Positions 1 through 13,200 of a stretch of DNA of 64,000 bases are shown one piece after another. The notes under the pieces were generated by a model, which was not told where the DNA came from, ran no database searches, and saw only the letters and a list, made by a program, of their open reading frames with translations. The translations under genes were made by a program, and so were the position numbers. Position 1 is the first letter of the stretch; each line of letters opens with the position of its first letter. Source of the stretch: Cryptomeria japonica (Eukaryota; Streptophyta; Pinopsida; Cupressales; Cupressaceae); NCBI RefSeq assembly GCF_030272615.1, contig NW_026729149.1:1-64000 (forward strand), in the 5' to 3' direction.

Positions 1-133
1 TCCCCCTTTGGCATTGTTGGAAAATACTACAAAGCAGTCATGTATGTGTCGGTTCTACCCTTGTTTCATATACCTCATGTATATATATAAACTCCCCATA
101 TTTACATCAATGAGAAATAATATACAAAAGGAT
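1..133. other. non-coding left edge, probably retroelement sequence
   Basis: This AT-rich stretch lies downstream of the last open segment of the minus-strand retroelement. It holds no ORF and no recognisable LTR end or polypurine tract. It is probably the 3' untranslated part of the element covering 134-5318, which would continue beyond the window. Confidence 0.3.
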
Positions 134-3100
134 TCATGAAAGTAAAGCAAAAATGTCTTCGAAATTTTCTTTAGCAGTTGGCAAAGAGGATTTCCATGAA
201 GGCTTTGCCTTTTTCATGGTGCTGAAGTGTCCATGCAAAATTGTAAAAAAATCATCCATTTCATCTACAGAGTTACAGTCAGGTGCACTTATGAGACTTT
301 TTGCTTCTTTGACATTCCTTTTCATGAAATCAATCATTGGTGCAAGGTAGCATTGTAGCTCTAGCAGATTAAGAGCTTTTTTATCCTCTTCCTCTTTTAA
401 CTTTTTTATTTCATTAGTTAACTCTTTGACCTTTCTACTAAAAGTCATTTGAGAGCTTGTAAGAGGATCAAAAGAACCTATTAGATCTTGGATTTCCCTT
501 TGAGTGTGAGCTTGTTTATCTTCAAGATCTTTGATTAAATCAGTGAAGCTTTATGACTTGACAAATAATTGGCCAACATCCTATTGTATAGATTTGGCCT
601 CTTTAGTGCTAGCGGAGTGAACAACTTTTCCAATTGATATGTGTTTCATTAATTTTTCACCTCTCTTTGTTTCATATTGTCTAGCTAAAACCTTCTCTAG
701 ATCGGTTTCCTTTGAACCGTATGCTTTGACAAGAGTGCCCAACTGATCAACGATGAATGCATTGTCATCAATAGCAATGTCAAGAATGATATTAGATAGA
801 ATGGTTTTTGTAGTATTAAGAATTCTGGTCTTGTTTTTCTTTTCTCTAAGTTTTTCCTTTTCAGCTTGAAGTTTTACTTTTTTAGAAAGTTTCATTAATT
901 TTTTTGGGGTCATCTTCTTTATGTCGATTATAGAGTCTTCCTCTTCTTCCTCCTATATTTATTCTTCCTTTTCTTCAACCTTAACCTTAGAGCTGGTTGC
1001 GGTGGTAAGTTTAGCTTTCTTCTTTTCACTCTTCTTTTCTAAGTCTAACATCCTCTTTACTAGAGGAGTGTCCACCACTGTTTTCTTACCATCTTCAGGT
1101 TGACCGGATGAAGAATCCTCTTTCTTCTTGTTTTGTTCTGATTCCTTGGTCTCCTCTAGTTCCTTCATCTATTCTTCCTTGTTTTCTTATTCCTTCTGTT
1201 TTTCTTACTTCTCCTTTGTTTCCTTCTACTCTAATTCTTCAATAGGTGGTATTGACATATTTATCACCTTTGTATTTCCTTCCTCTGCACCTTTTATCTG
1301 ACAAAAGGGGTTCATTGTTTGTAGGATTTATTGTTACCAAAGTTCTGTTAGGTGTATCTTCATAAGGCATATCTTCAACTATAACTTCATCTTCACCGAG
1401 ATGGTTAGTTTGAGTGGTTCCCTTTACCTGTGAAACACTAATATAAATAGTTTAAACAGTTGATTTGTGTTCAACCGGCTGGTCTACATCCCTTGTTAGA
1501 ATGAGAATATCTAACATAACATTACCGATGATATCATCAACTAAGAAAACATCAAAACCTTCAATAGAGTCTTTGTCTTTACCTTTCCCTTTGTCCAACG
1601 AAGTTGCACCTTGGTCCTATTTTATTTCCTTTGTTATTTCTTCTTCAACTTCCCTTTGATGGCTCAAGATTGTTTATCCTATGCTCTTTCTCAATAGGTA
1701 AAGTTTTTTTCCATCTCCCTTCAATTTGATTTTGCAAGTCTGATGGAACTATCCATATAGCTCACTGGCAGTTCTAAAGAACTTATGCATGTTCCAAATA
1801 AGTGCATCTTCAATTTTTATTTTGTCCTCCTTGTTGCAAAGGGGATATTTTCTCCCAACAACAGATACACCTCCAAACTCTTTCATCCCATCGACCAATT
1901 CATCAACAGTTGGAAGTAAATTTCTACCACTTCTTTTGATTTCTTTTATTTCCACATCAAATTAGGTGTCAGTGTTAGAACCCTCCTTTTCATCCTTCTT
2001 AGGCTTCTTATTAGCCTTTGTGTGAATTGTCACTTCACGCTTTTTCTTTCTTGCATATGTTACTACTACCGATCTATCTTTACCTTGGGAAGATGTATGA
2101 GTATCTGAATCATTTTCTTTAGTGTATGTTTCTGGTTTGTTGGATGCAGTACCCTTCGGTTTTGCCTTCGACATTTTTTTCTTTTCTCCAATTTGTTCTT
2201 TAACTTTGTTTGATTTGGCCCCTCTTTGTTCACTAGTACCGGTGGAAGTAGTGGCATAGGATGCTTCACCTCCATAGTTTTTGTCTAAGGTATCAATCAT
2301 TTTCCTTACTCTTCTTTGTATGATTGCTCCTTAAGTTCCTATTTTATTTTGGAGCTTGCCTCCTCATAAGTTCCAAATTTCTTTGCTTTTCTATCTACTA
2401 GTTTAGACAGTAACATGTTTGCATACACTTTACTAATATCTGCCCCAACCTCATAACCCATAGAAGGTACCCAAAAGCTTCTAGGTTGAGCCACTTGAAT
2501 GATGCAACAATCGGTGTCAATAAGAAAATAAATGTTTTCCGTGTACTTCGAAACAATAGCGGTTGGGATTCTCTCTCTTTTGTGAATTCTAATTTGGAAT
2601 TCTTTAAAATATCCCCACATTGTTTCCCCACATTGTTTCCCCAAACTTATCACCTAAAACCCTAATCATTTCACCTATCTGAACCATGATAGGTTTATCC
2701 TCAAACCACACAACATTGCCCTTACTAGGAAAGAAATTTTGCACATAGAAGAATATACATACCAGTAATGAGCCATACTTGAATGACTATTTCTTGTCCT
2801 TCTTAATTCGCTCCATGTTTACTAGAGATTGAATTCTGATCATCTCACTAATATCATATCTTGCATCCTCCTTGAGGATTTGATAGGCTGCACATATAGC
2901 ACCGCTCGACACAATGTTTATGTGGCTTGATTGATAGACCCTATAACCCAGCACTGTATAAGAAAACCTCACTTCTGCATCCTCAATATGAGTGATTTCC
3001 ATTGCTCTCCTGTCACATCGAGATTGAGTCAACCGGGTGACTTTAGTGGATGATATTTTTCTTAGAGTTAGTGCTTCACAGGTTGCACTAAACCTTGTTA

Positions 3101-3506
3101 CTCTTTTAATCACATCCTTTATGATCTTGATCGATGCTTCAGCTTCCAGCCATAGAAATTGATCATGCACTCTTCTTAATACATACCTAACCCAATCAAC
3201 ATGAAATTGATCGGTAAAATCAACAACATTCGACAAATGCTTGGCCTTTAGATGCAAATATTCTTCATTCAACAGATCATGATTACAAAACCTTTTGAAT
3301 TTATTCCGAATAAATTTATCTCCAAGTTCTTCAAGCTTGCAATGGATGAAGGAGAAAATATCTTCAACTAGTAACACACCAAAGGGCACAGATGATAGGG
3401 CACCGATCATGTCGATCTCTCCAACCTTCATAGGATCCAGTTTAAACTCGGGTTGTAGTTCCTTAATTTCTTCAACCAACACAAGATTCGATACATAAGC
3501 TGCCAT
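134..3506 (-). pseudogene. broken second ORF of a retroelement, lysine-rich, no recognised domain
   Basis: Read on the minus strand, a long protein begins at about 3506 (Met-Ala-Ala-Tyr) and runs in open pieces to 134, with stops and frameshifts between. The pieces are 3506-2787, about 2760-2339, 2300-1962, 1955-1749, 1168-959, 913-581 and 448-134. The first 240 residues look globular. The later parts are very rich in Lys, Glu, Ser and Thr and look like charged coiled-coil or disordered protein. I see no protease, RT, RNase H or integrase motif. It follows the zinc-knuckle gag on the same strand after a ~480 bp gap, so it most likely belongs to the same element. A 13 bp tandem duplication at 2613-2638 shifts the frame. 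I do not recognise the family and assign no function. A host gene fragment is possible but less likely given the context. Confidence 0.5.
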
Positions 3507-3986
3507 GATGAACTTCAAAAAAATTATTGAAAACAAGGTTTGATTACCTAGAATACCTTCTCCTCTAGGGTTGCCAACCCCCACTATCATGCTGCTTGAT
3601 TACTTCGCACAAATAGCACTAGAAAGATTTCGATCACCTTAGGTCGCACGAGAGCTCAAGAATGTTCACAAGAAAGCAAGGTGAATGAAATGTATTGACA
3701 TTTCTTTATTTATCCATTAAGTTTTATCAGTGCTTCAATAAAACAACTAGTTTGTATAATTTTGACCATTTACAACTTAAGGTACACCAATTTACTTTTT
3801 ACTAGTTGCTTGTTACCGATACCGATACACAAACAACATTTACACTAACCCTCAAAACTTTACCCAAAAAAAAACTTTAAACAAACTTGTATGCATCTAA
3901 ACTATGTAGATAGACATAACCTCATATCGGTCGAGGGGATTCAATAATGATCTTACCATATGTGCTCCCCCTGAGTATCGGTATGC
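3507..3986. other. spacer between gag and second ORF
   Basis: There is no coding segment here apart from a short open extension above 3506. The stretch is AT-rich with several copies of words such as ACCGAT and ATCGGT. Similar words recur in the insertion at 34130-35310, which hints at one family, but I could not align the two. Confidence 0.3.
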
Positions 3987-5318
3987 CTAGTTTGAAGAGG
4001 AACTATCATCACCGATGGATGATGACTTGGTTTCAAAATGATTCTCTCCTTCTTTGCTTTCTTCCTTCTTAATCCATGTCTTTTTCATTTCATTCCTCAC
4101 CTCTTCAATTGTCTTCTTTCCTTTAAAGTCATTTTGCCCTTTCTTTTTGCCAAATTGGTTCATGTCTTCAGACCAGTTATAGGATCGGTTCCTACATTCT
4201 CTGGCTAAGTGACTGATCTTATGGAAATTGAAACATGTGCTGCTAGTTGTTCTCCATGGTCCTTCATTATTTCTTTGACCCATTCTTATTCTGCAATTTC
4301 TTCCACCATGACAAAAATTACCACAAGTGGAACATGTGGCATTGAATTGATTACTCCTTTTATTAGGGCTAACCTATTTGAATGGTGATCTTGATACAGT
4401 TGACTTGAACATGCATTCTTCAGCTTTGTGTCCATACTTATTGCATGTAAAACAATATCCATTAAAGCTTCTTCTATTAGACATGTTGCTAGATCGAGAT
4501 CTACACTCATAAGCAGTATGACCATACTTGTGACAATTATAGAAATAAGCATCAAAGATGAAAGACTTATTTTGACTAACCGGTTGATTTGAACAGACAT
4601 CAAACTTATGACCCATTTTACCACAATGATTGCAATAAGATTTAGAAAACTTTATACCTTTCTTTCATGAATTGTTCCTTTTATCATCCTTAATGCTTTT
4701 GGATTTAGATGATTCTCTAGTTTCCATAGGACCTGTACCGGAGTAACCAAGACAGGTTGTCTCCTTTTTTCTCCTTTGAGCTTTTAATTGTTCATCTATC
4801 TTCTCAGAGCTTTCATTAAATTTCCTCAGCTTTTCATTTCTCTCATTTGTAGCTTTCAACTCATTTTTGAGTTGTTCAATCTCTGTCACCATCTTCTCCT
4901 TTTCCTCTACTTTTTAATGTAGATCCTTATGTATGTATTCATTCTCTTGAGTGAAAATTCGGATTTCTTCATATTTTTCAATTAAGATCGCATCATTTTC
5001 TCTTAGGGCTTCTTTAGCGGGCCTTTTGGATTTTTTAGCTTTTTGATAAAACTTGTTCTGCATCTCTTTTTCTTTCATTTTCTATTCTATTGGCTTCTAG
5101 TATTTCAGTCATTCTCAAGGCCTAACTTTCATTCTCTCTTTTTAGATATGTGATTTCTTCATTCAGCTTCTTGTTCTTTTCCATGAGTTCTGCAACTGCT
5201 TTTTCTACTTCTTCAGATCCACTCTGTTCAAAGAGTTGATCTATGATATCTTGAATCTTATTTAATTGTAGAGCTAGTTCCTTTAATTTAGCAAGTGATT
5301 TTTTCAGTCTCTTTCAAC
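3987..5318 (-). pseudogene. retrotransposon gag with five tandem CCHC zinc knuckles
   Basis: On the minus strand this reads as a nucleocapsid-type gag. The upstream part (about 5300-4900) encodes charged coiled-coil segments rich in Leu, Lys and Glu, broken by stops. One frame from 4892 to 3987 then carries five knuckles, interrupted by only two stop codons (after RNNS near 4665 and after SPFK near 4374). Knuckles 1 (CNHC...GH...C, near 4634-4593), 3 (CFTCNKYGHKAEEC) and 4 (CSTCGNFCHGGRNC) keep all four zinc ligands. Knuckle 2 has lost its first Cys and knuckle 5 its second, both now Phe. CCHC knuckles bind RNA during packaging of retroelement genomes. Multi-knuckle gags occur in some plant Ty1/copia elements, so that lineage is my best guess, but no pol is present to test it. 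The 5' part is lost at the junction with the chromovirus near 5319. Confidence 0.75.
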
Positions 5319-5723
5319 TGAGCAATAAGCTGAAGATAAAGAAGTTTGGTCACTGCAAAATTTTGAAGAAGCATGAATCTGGAAACACATATGAGGTAGA
5401 GTTGCTAGAAGAAATTAATATTTACTGTATGTTCAACATTTCAGATATAACAAAATATCATGAAGGTAGCACAAAGGAGGAGCCAAGAATAGTACAGTAC
5501 AAAATTCTTGCACCTCCTTCAGAGAAGGAGGAGATCAAAGCAATTCTGGATAGTCGTGTGCGAAGGAGTACTAGAAATAGGTAATATGAGGAGTATCTAG
5601 TGAAATGGAGGGAAATACCTAGTGAATAGTCTTCATGGTTTTTCAAGGAAGAGGTTGACCGTTTGGGTTGTCCTCAATCAGCTGAGACGTTACGTGGTCA
5701 CTTCTCAATCTAACTAAGGTGTC
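5319..5723 (+). pseudogene. chromovirus pol C-terminus: integrase tail and chromodomain (left arm)
   Basis: The plus strand encodes the end of a Ty3/gypsy chromovirus polyprotein. It reads from a basic integrase tail ([14 protein letters not shown]) through a linker to a chromodomain-like segment (YEEYLVKWREIP, then SSWF and EEVDRLG). Chromodomains of this class guide integration to chromatin marks. The segment matches the pol end at 31776-32180 in the opposite orientation. It is dead: an in-frame TAA sits at 5582-5584 just before the chromodomain, and a second stop lies in the middle of the domain. The rest of pol, RT included, is missing because the element is cut at about 5319, where it abuts the minus-strand gag element. 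Confidence 0.85.
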
Positions 5724-6594
5724 TAATGCAGGAGTATCCAATGGTGTATGGCCAATCCTATATCACACAAAAATGTTTCTTTTTGTTTAGTTTTCTTTTT
5801 ATTTTTTGGTAGTTTTGGATACCCTCTTAAACGAATAAGAGATTCCAACTCTCAAAATTGACAAGCTGATTTTTCTAGCCGACTGCCAAAAATAGCAAGT
5901 TTTTATTTGAAGGCAAATGGAGCCCAAAATTTGTGGGAATATTGAGGACGAAAAAATAAGCACTTTGTGAAAGAATCAAATTAAAAGCATCAATTGTTTG
6001 AAAGTTATTCAAGTTTCAGTTTCCTAAAAAATTGAAAAAAAATCTTCCAAGCTAGATTTGAGGCATTAAACGGTGTTGAATGGGAACGAAAAATGGTGGG
6101 AATTAGCAGAGAAAAATCTAAGTGTACTCAACACTCAGAGATATTTGTGATGCTTCAAACAGTTCATAAATACGATTCCCAGATCAAAAGTTATGGCTGC
6201 CAGGAGTTGGACAATTTTTTGGAAAGTTTTAATTTTTGAATCTGGTTGTATTTTCATATTTCCAATTTCATGTTTTTGCATTTTTCCACCAATTGGTAAT
6301 TTATAAATTTTAATTTCAGCTCCAAAATGGTGGAAGGCTATTTAGGACTCATTTGAGGAAACTTGTAATAGCTTTTGGAGTTGAGTTTTTGGGAGTTAGT
6401 TTCTAGGTTGGAAATAGTTTTATAAGGGTTTTAAGAAAACTTTGTAAGTTGTGTGTTGCAGTGATTGAGAATTTATTCCTCTATATTGTAATTGGATGTA
6501 TTTCAAATAGTTTGATTTCAGATATAATACATAATCTTCTATGTTTTACTGCAATTTGCTATGTTTTTTTGTTTCTCGAGTTCTGCCTTCATCA
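5724..6594 (+). repeat. chromovirus 3' LTR (left arm)
   Basis: This 871 bp LTR directly follows the pol end. It starts TAATGCAGG (TGATGCAGG in the right arm) and ends in CTTCATCA. It aligns along its length with the LTRs at 30904-31775 (872 bp) and 36738-37587 (850 bp). The next five bases, TGTAT (6595-6599), equal the target duplication seen at the complete copy. Confidence 0.85.
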
Positions 6595-6599
6595 TGTAT

Positions 6600-6790
6600 T
6601 ATTGGGGATATATTTATTTTGTATATTATATTTTTAAATTTATGTATTCCCTTCCTTGTATTCTTGTTGGGATTTAATATTATTTTTTAGTTTTTTTTAA
6701 TCTCCCATTATGATATACTGCATCTCCATGAATTTCTATGTAAATTTGGTGTCTTTCTGTGCAAGTCTGTGTAAAGGAGGTGCGGGGATT
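6600..6790 (+). repeat. short internal region of an LTR-like host element with polypurine tract
   Basis: This AT-rich stretch separates the chromovirus LTR from the long LTR-like segment. It ends with the purine-rich run AAAGGAGGTGCGGGGA (6773-6788), a good polypurine tract candidate just before a TG start at 6791. The mirror copy at 30712-30727 keeps the tract. Confidence 0.5.
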
Positions 6791-9606
6791 TGATGTTTAA
6801 ATCCATTTGTATGACTTGTGAATATAATTTTTATGTTTTTAAGGTATTATTTTATCCTCCCACACCTCCTGGGAGAGTCATTTGTTCATTTAGCAAGCCT
6901 GTGTGCAATCTGGGCAAGTTTCATTACATTAAATGTATGTTTTCATTGGTTTTTGCTGTCTGAACCCACAACGCTATCATTCGGCACCAAAACACAAAAG
7001 TATGGCTCCAAAATGCCAAAATATGTCATGGGAGAGATAAATTATCTCCCAAATGGGCCATTTTAGGTTTTGGAGGTGCTGAACTACTCTGGGGTGCAGG
7101 TTTTATCAGTTTTGGTCATTGTGATTGATTTGTTTGATTTTGGGAATTTACCACAAGCATTTTGTGATTGCATTCATTTCCTTAGAGGTTTTTATGATTT
7201 CATCATGATAATTACATGTTTTTTTTTGTTCTCCAGTAAGAGGATTTGTCCCTTCTTATTGAGGATATTGTTGATGTTGAGTTGCTCCAAGAGGAAGAAT
7301 GCTTCGATATTGAGGAATGTTTATGAGAGCTCTAGTGGGATTTTATTGCCTCATTTTTTGGTATTGGAATTTTTTTTGGATTATACTTTGAACTCATGTT
7401 TATGCCTTCGCTCATTGTTGTATTATTCTGGTGAAGGCTCTTGCTTGTAATTGCGTATATAAATCTTGATATACATCAGTTTGCTTCCATGATGTTGTGG
7501 TTGTGTTTATGTCTTCATAATGTTGTTGTGATGTTATTTTAATGCATATTTCAACCTAAGGTATTGGTTCATTATTACGGGGAGTGGGTTCTTGCATGTG
7601 TAGGAGCGGGGTCATGAGCAATAGGCTCTAAGAGGTTCCAAGAGATGATGCTTAGGGTCTAGAACTGTCATGGGACCACATGAAAAGTTTATGTTTAATT
7701 GTAAGTGATAGTTCACTAATAATTTGATTATTGGGTTTGGGTAAATAAGAATTTACTTAAACAAGATAATGATTTCTTTTTTTGGTTCCCCACCTCATAG
7801 CCCTTGATTGTTGACTTGGGATGAGCTTGGGAAGACCGTTGGAGTGGTAAATCGATCTCCCTTGATTGTCTCCAAGGTGGAGATGGTTCCACGTGTCTAT
7901 GAAGGTGTGGTGTGGCCCCTTCTTTGTGAGGATAGCATGTGATGACACTCTTCCCTAAGTGTGTACATTATCATTATGCCTTTGTTGTTGATTATGCCTT
8001 TGGGATTTATTGTTTTTTTATTAACCTTGTGAGGTAATTTGATTCATTATTCTTGGTTGTTATTTTGTGGTGGTCACGTTTAGTCCCTTGGTTCTTAGGT
8101 GTTAGCCTATCTCTTGAGTGTTAGCTGGAACCCCATGGCATCTCCTAGCACAAAGGATGGTTCCTATTGGTTCCACATGGTCAGGTGGTTTGATGCCTTG
8201 TTCCATTCGGATGTTAATCATTGGATGATTCAATGCGTCAACATGGATTTATATTATCTCATCATATAGATGGATCTTGAAGCATAATCTATGTAGTTAG
8301 GAATTGATATCATGTAGTTTTTAACTCAAGAAAGATGTAATAGTAAAGTAGACCATGTAATCAGTTTCTCGTGAACATATGTATTAGGACTTGTAGTAGG
8401 TTGATTCAAGAATTGTATGTAAATGGATATTCAATTGTGTATGTAATTCTAGATTAGAGAGGAATTAAATGATTGAGTGATACGATTGGATTGTCTTGTG
8501 TATATCTTGCGAATGGTAGTGAATATGTTTATGATCATGTATGCCTTGTCTTGAAATATGTTAATCCTTATTTTTAGTTATCTTTGGAATATATAAATGA
8601 ATGAATAGTTGTAGATTTGTATGGACACTATGATTATTCACTATGTGGAGTAGATGTCTATGTTTGGAGATAACATTGTATCATAATGACTTGTAAATGT
8701 GAAAGAAGGATATGTACTTATGTAACCTGTATTATTATGCATTAGGATATGATATAACAGAAGCGACTATGTACTTGTACCATGCACTCTTATGTAATAG
8801 GACTCTATGATGTAGAGACTATGACATCTAATGGATTAAGATGATGTATTATTATATGGTTCACATTGTATAAATGTTCATAATGTTAGGAATGAGATCC
8901 TACGTTGAATTAGGAGATTGAATAATTATACTAAGTTTAATCTTGTAGTATCATATGATTCTTAAATTTGTTTAGTAGCATGGAATCCTATTTGGAAGTA
9001 GATAAGTGCTTGCTATTATAATCTTGCATATGTGTAAGAATAGTAATCTTGATGAGATGTGCAATAGTCTTTCTTAAGGAAATAATCTAGTTCCATATGT
9101 ATGAAAGGGTATATGTATATAGATTAATGATGTAATAGGTGAATAATGGATAAAGATGGGAGATAGGAACATTTGATCTCGTTCTTTAAAATGAACTTAG
9201 AAAGTTAATGGGGTTATGAAGAAATGCTTTTGATAGCTCATAATCTAAAGATAGGAAGAATACTTGAGTAGAACTTAAATAAAATGGATGTTAATGATTT
9301 CATGGTATGGATGTGTTAGGTTATGATGTTATTAAGTAGTGGCATTAAGATACATTGGGGGAAAGAATGATAGGATAAATGTATGATTTGAGATGATAAT
9401 GGTTATGATGTTATTTTTGCTTGCATTCATAATGTTATGGATGATTTTATGGTCATAATATTATATTTGTTCATGTAGTTGTTAATCTATGATCTTGAGT
9501 GATGATAGTTATTTATGTTGCATTAGTTGATTTTTATTTAAAAGAGTTATCTCTATTTGTTAGTTAGATTAGTAGTTTTCTCTAGGGTATTTTGGCGGGT
9601 ACTACA
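6791..9606 (+). repeat. long LTR-like segment, ~2.8 kb (left arm)
   Basis: The segment starts TGATG after a polypurine tract and ends in GGGTACTACA. It has a TATATAAA box about 665 bp in, and an inverted counterpart of nearly the same length at 27936-30709. These traits fit a long LTR of a Ty3/gypsy-like element. The short open frames in it are not kept between the two arms, so I regard it as non-coding. The opposite reading is possible: the other end reads TGTAATACCC on the reverse strand, which resembles the start of Tekay-type LTRs. The orientation call rests on the polypurine tract and TATA box. Confidence 0.55.
7456..7463 (+). promoter_or_regulatory. TATA box of the LTR-like segment (left arm)
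   Basis: TATATAAA stands in a GC-poorer context. It is conserved at the mirror position 30047-30054 on the minus strand, supporting this as the core promoter of the long LTR. Confidence 0.4.
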
Positions 9607-10195
9607 GACATTGGCCAATTTCTTGAAAATTGTGCACTATATTGATGTGAAATTAATTTGATTTGTTTATTATTATTTTATGAACTTTCTCTACAAAAAT
9701 CGCAAGAACCTAGTTCTCAAATCTCAAGAGATGATGAAATCTTCTTTAGTACTTTTTAAAAATATGTTGGACTTATCTATGGTAGTCTAAGGCTAGTCGC
9801 CAATCAAATTTAAACAAATAGAATTGCAAGTGTATGCTCGAATAGTTGACATCATGATACTTCTGCTAATGGATTTGTCTAGGTATATGAACACTAATTT
9901 AGGATGATTGTCTCACAATGTTATCAACCCTGCTCTCTAATCTTAATGTCACTCCAAACCAATACATAGTTGAAACCACACAATGGCTCAACAATTAACC
10001 ATGTAACAAAAACACTTGCCTAACATATTTAAAATTCCCTCTAATGATTGAATTTCTAAGTATAGTGGCAAACATAAAATGTACATGCAAAAAGTACTAT
10101 TGTTCAAATCTGCCCAACCCATTTACCATATCTACCTCCACATTGATGCTAAAATGTTTCCAAATGCTAGTATTGAAATGGCTCTAAATGTACTA
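9607..10195 (-). repeat. repeat Y fragment, inverted, left arm
   Basis: The reverse complement of this stretch matches the middle of repeat Y (15170-15785 and 58975-59593). It stops at the point where the LTR-like segment was inserted (target ...GGCCAATGTC). The same half of Y sits at the same LTR end in the right arm (27299-27935). Confidence 0.8.
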
Positions 10196-10224
10196 CCTCA
10201 AAATGATAGTATGGAAATATGCTC

Positions 10225-13200
10225 TCATGCACTCCTTGAAAGATAAAAAAGAGAGTTTTTGAATCTTTCTTCCTATTATCTTTAAATAAATCTTTCTCTA
10301 GTTGAGTTAGGGGATTTTCTTTTGTTGCATCAACTTATCTAGGTATCCATTTCTTACAAACTTTCATAAATCTTGTGAACAAAACAATGTCTTCATTGTG
10401 ATTACCCAATAGTTATAATTTTTTCTATTAAAATGAAGAAATTGTGGGTTTCTCAGCCTTGTGCTTCGAGCTGTTATTATTGACTGTAGATAACCCTTCT
10501 AACTCCTTTAAAAACTTTATCAAAGACTCCATTCAATAACCTTCATCTTTAATACCACATGATGTAAGAGAAAGTGGATAAAAGAGTTTAAGAACAGAGC
10601 AGGAAAATGGAGAGACAAAACAAATAAAATAAATTGAAAATTAATTAATTAAATATTTACATATTTAAGATGCATACATAACACTCACATGGCTGGTACC
10701 TTTTCTTTGTGCCCAAAGATTCCACAAATAGAGTTTCTCTATTCCACACTTCATCTACTGTTTCTAAAGCAACATTTTTTTTACTCCTATTTTCTTCATT
10801 CATTAATTCTAAAACTACCTACTATAAGCTTAGTGTCTGTGGTTTAAGCCATTCCCTATTGTTATAGTAACAAGTGTAAATTTTCCTCTTTTTTTTTTAA
10901 TTCCGTACATTTCATTCAAAACTGCTCTCCTTACAATTGATATGTTAGGCTGAGGACAATAGGAAAATCAAAAGAACATTAAATGATATGTATAAGAAAT
11001 CTACATTCAAGATTATGAAATAAGTTTTTCATTTAAAAAATGCAAGTTTTTTAAATAGTATTTGATATCAATTCGAAATTTAATTATTTACTTGAATTTT
11101 AAAATTTTATTTATTAATTTCAATATACATATTTTCAATCATTAATATACTAATCATAAGCACTTTCACTAATATAAAGTACTATATATACATTGAACAC
11201 TTAAAAAAAATATAAAATATTTATGTAACTTATCTAAATTTTAATCTATCACATTGTAAACTAAAACAAAAAAAATAATAATGTTATTAAAATATATTCT
11301 AAATAAAATTTTCAAATTATTTTTATATTTTCAAATTTTATAAAAAATTGCAAAAGAAAAGAAAGAGAGAAAATATAAATTATATGAAATATAGCATTAT
11401 TTTGTTTTTCTATAAAGCACAAAATTTTAACACGCAAGATTAGAACTCTTAGAAGTGGAAATCGTTGACAACAAGAGAAGGCTACATAATCCAATCAGGG
11501 TTATTATCAATGGGTGGGTGTTTCTCGATGGGTGGGAGTTTCTCAAAGCTATACCCAGGAAAGCTGTATATTCCAGACATCTTTATGAATTGCTTGTGAT
11601 ATATTACAAACATTTTAGGAATGGATTGCTAATTTTTCCAATCTTGTTAAGAAAATCATATACTCATTGTAATAATTATAATGATTCACCCTAATTATTA
11701 TTCTCCTCTTGAGGTTTGGTAAGCTTCAAATTAATTGTATCAAAATATTAAGAATCATTATCATGGTAATAAAGTCAACTAAATATGGATCAACACTGAC
11801 AATAAAAGAAATGCATAATTGCAATGCAAATAAGTTATTCTATTGATTAATAGATTACAACAATTTCTTGATAATGAATGAACTACAATTGCTAGATCAT
11901 ATAGAGGTGTTAGATACATTCAAAAACTTCCAAACCTTATCTTAAAAATATTCCTCATAAATTAATCTATCAAGCAATATTGTGGTAATAAATTCAGTTG
12001 ATTATAAATGCATCAAATGGAGAATTCATATAAGAAATAAAAGAAATGTAGAATTGGATAAATTGTACTATTGATTCAATAGATAATGAATCAACTAAGT
12101 TCTCACATTATATAGAGGTGTTAGATACATTCAAAGACTTCTAGAAACTTGTCTTGGAAAAATTACATTATTAGTCTCCCCTATTGTGTGTGGTTATTAC
12201 CACTTTCTCTCCTTCTATAGAGGGCTTCAATTATTTTTTGACAAAACATTGTGACCTTTTCTATGTTTGAGATATAAATTTCTCAAACAACTTGATGTTA
12301 GTGGCTTTATGAGATCCTCTTGAAAACTTCAATATCCCAACAATTAAAACACAAATAAATATCCCTATTGATTCACGAGATTAAAAGATCTTCATCAAAT
12401 AACAAAACATATATAAATTTCCTTATTGTTTTAAGAGATTACATTTGTTTACATTGATAACCATCAAATATCTTACAAAAGATTCTTGATCAACATCAAA
12501 TATCAAACATAGATAAATTGACTTGCTAATGATTTCTTCAGTACTTCTTCATTCATAATTAAAACAAAAACAAATTTCTCTTTTGATTCAAGAAATTACA
12601 ATAACTTCGTGACAAAATATCAAAACATAGATAATTTACTCTTTTGATTCAATAAATTACAAGACCTTCTTGATAAAATATCAAAAGACACATAAATTTC
12701 TCTATTCATTCAAGAGATTTCGTGATTAAATAATGAAACATAGATAAAGCACCCTATTGATTAAAGAGATTACAATAGCTTCTTGATTAGCATGAATTAT
12801 CAAAACATAGATAACTTGCCCTATCACTCTTTATTGCTACCTTCTTCTTTAGTTATGGCTGGATTTAATGATTTCTTCAAAAGCCTCTTGAACACCATCA
12901 AATATCAAAACACAGATAAAATCCCCTACAACCTTTTATCACTACCTTCTTCAACTATTGTTGGATCTAATGATTCATTCTTCTTGAGCTTTGATTGCTA
13001 TGACTGGATCTAAAGTTTTCAATGCTTCTTCACATAAAATTAAAATAGAGAAAATCAGGAGATTACAAGAGCTTATTATGAAATATCAAAACACAAAATT
13101 AAAACACAAATAAATTTCCATATTGATTACAAGAGCATCTTGTTAAAAAATTTAACACAAATAAATTGCCCCATTGATTCAAGACATTACAATAGCTTCT

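Noticed and set aside
6818-7450. Two plus-strand ORFs with hydrophobic, Phe-rich sequence in the left LTR-like segment
   Set aside because: The mirror copy in the right arm does not keep the frames, and the amino-acid use reflects T-rich DNA.
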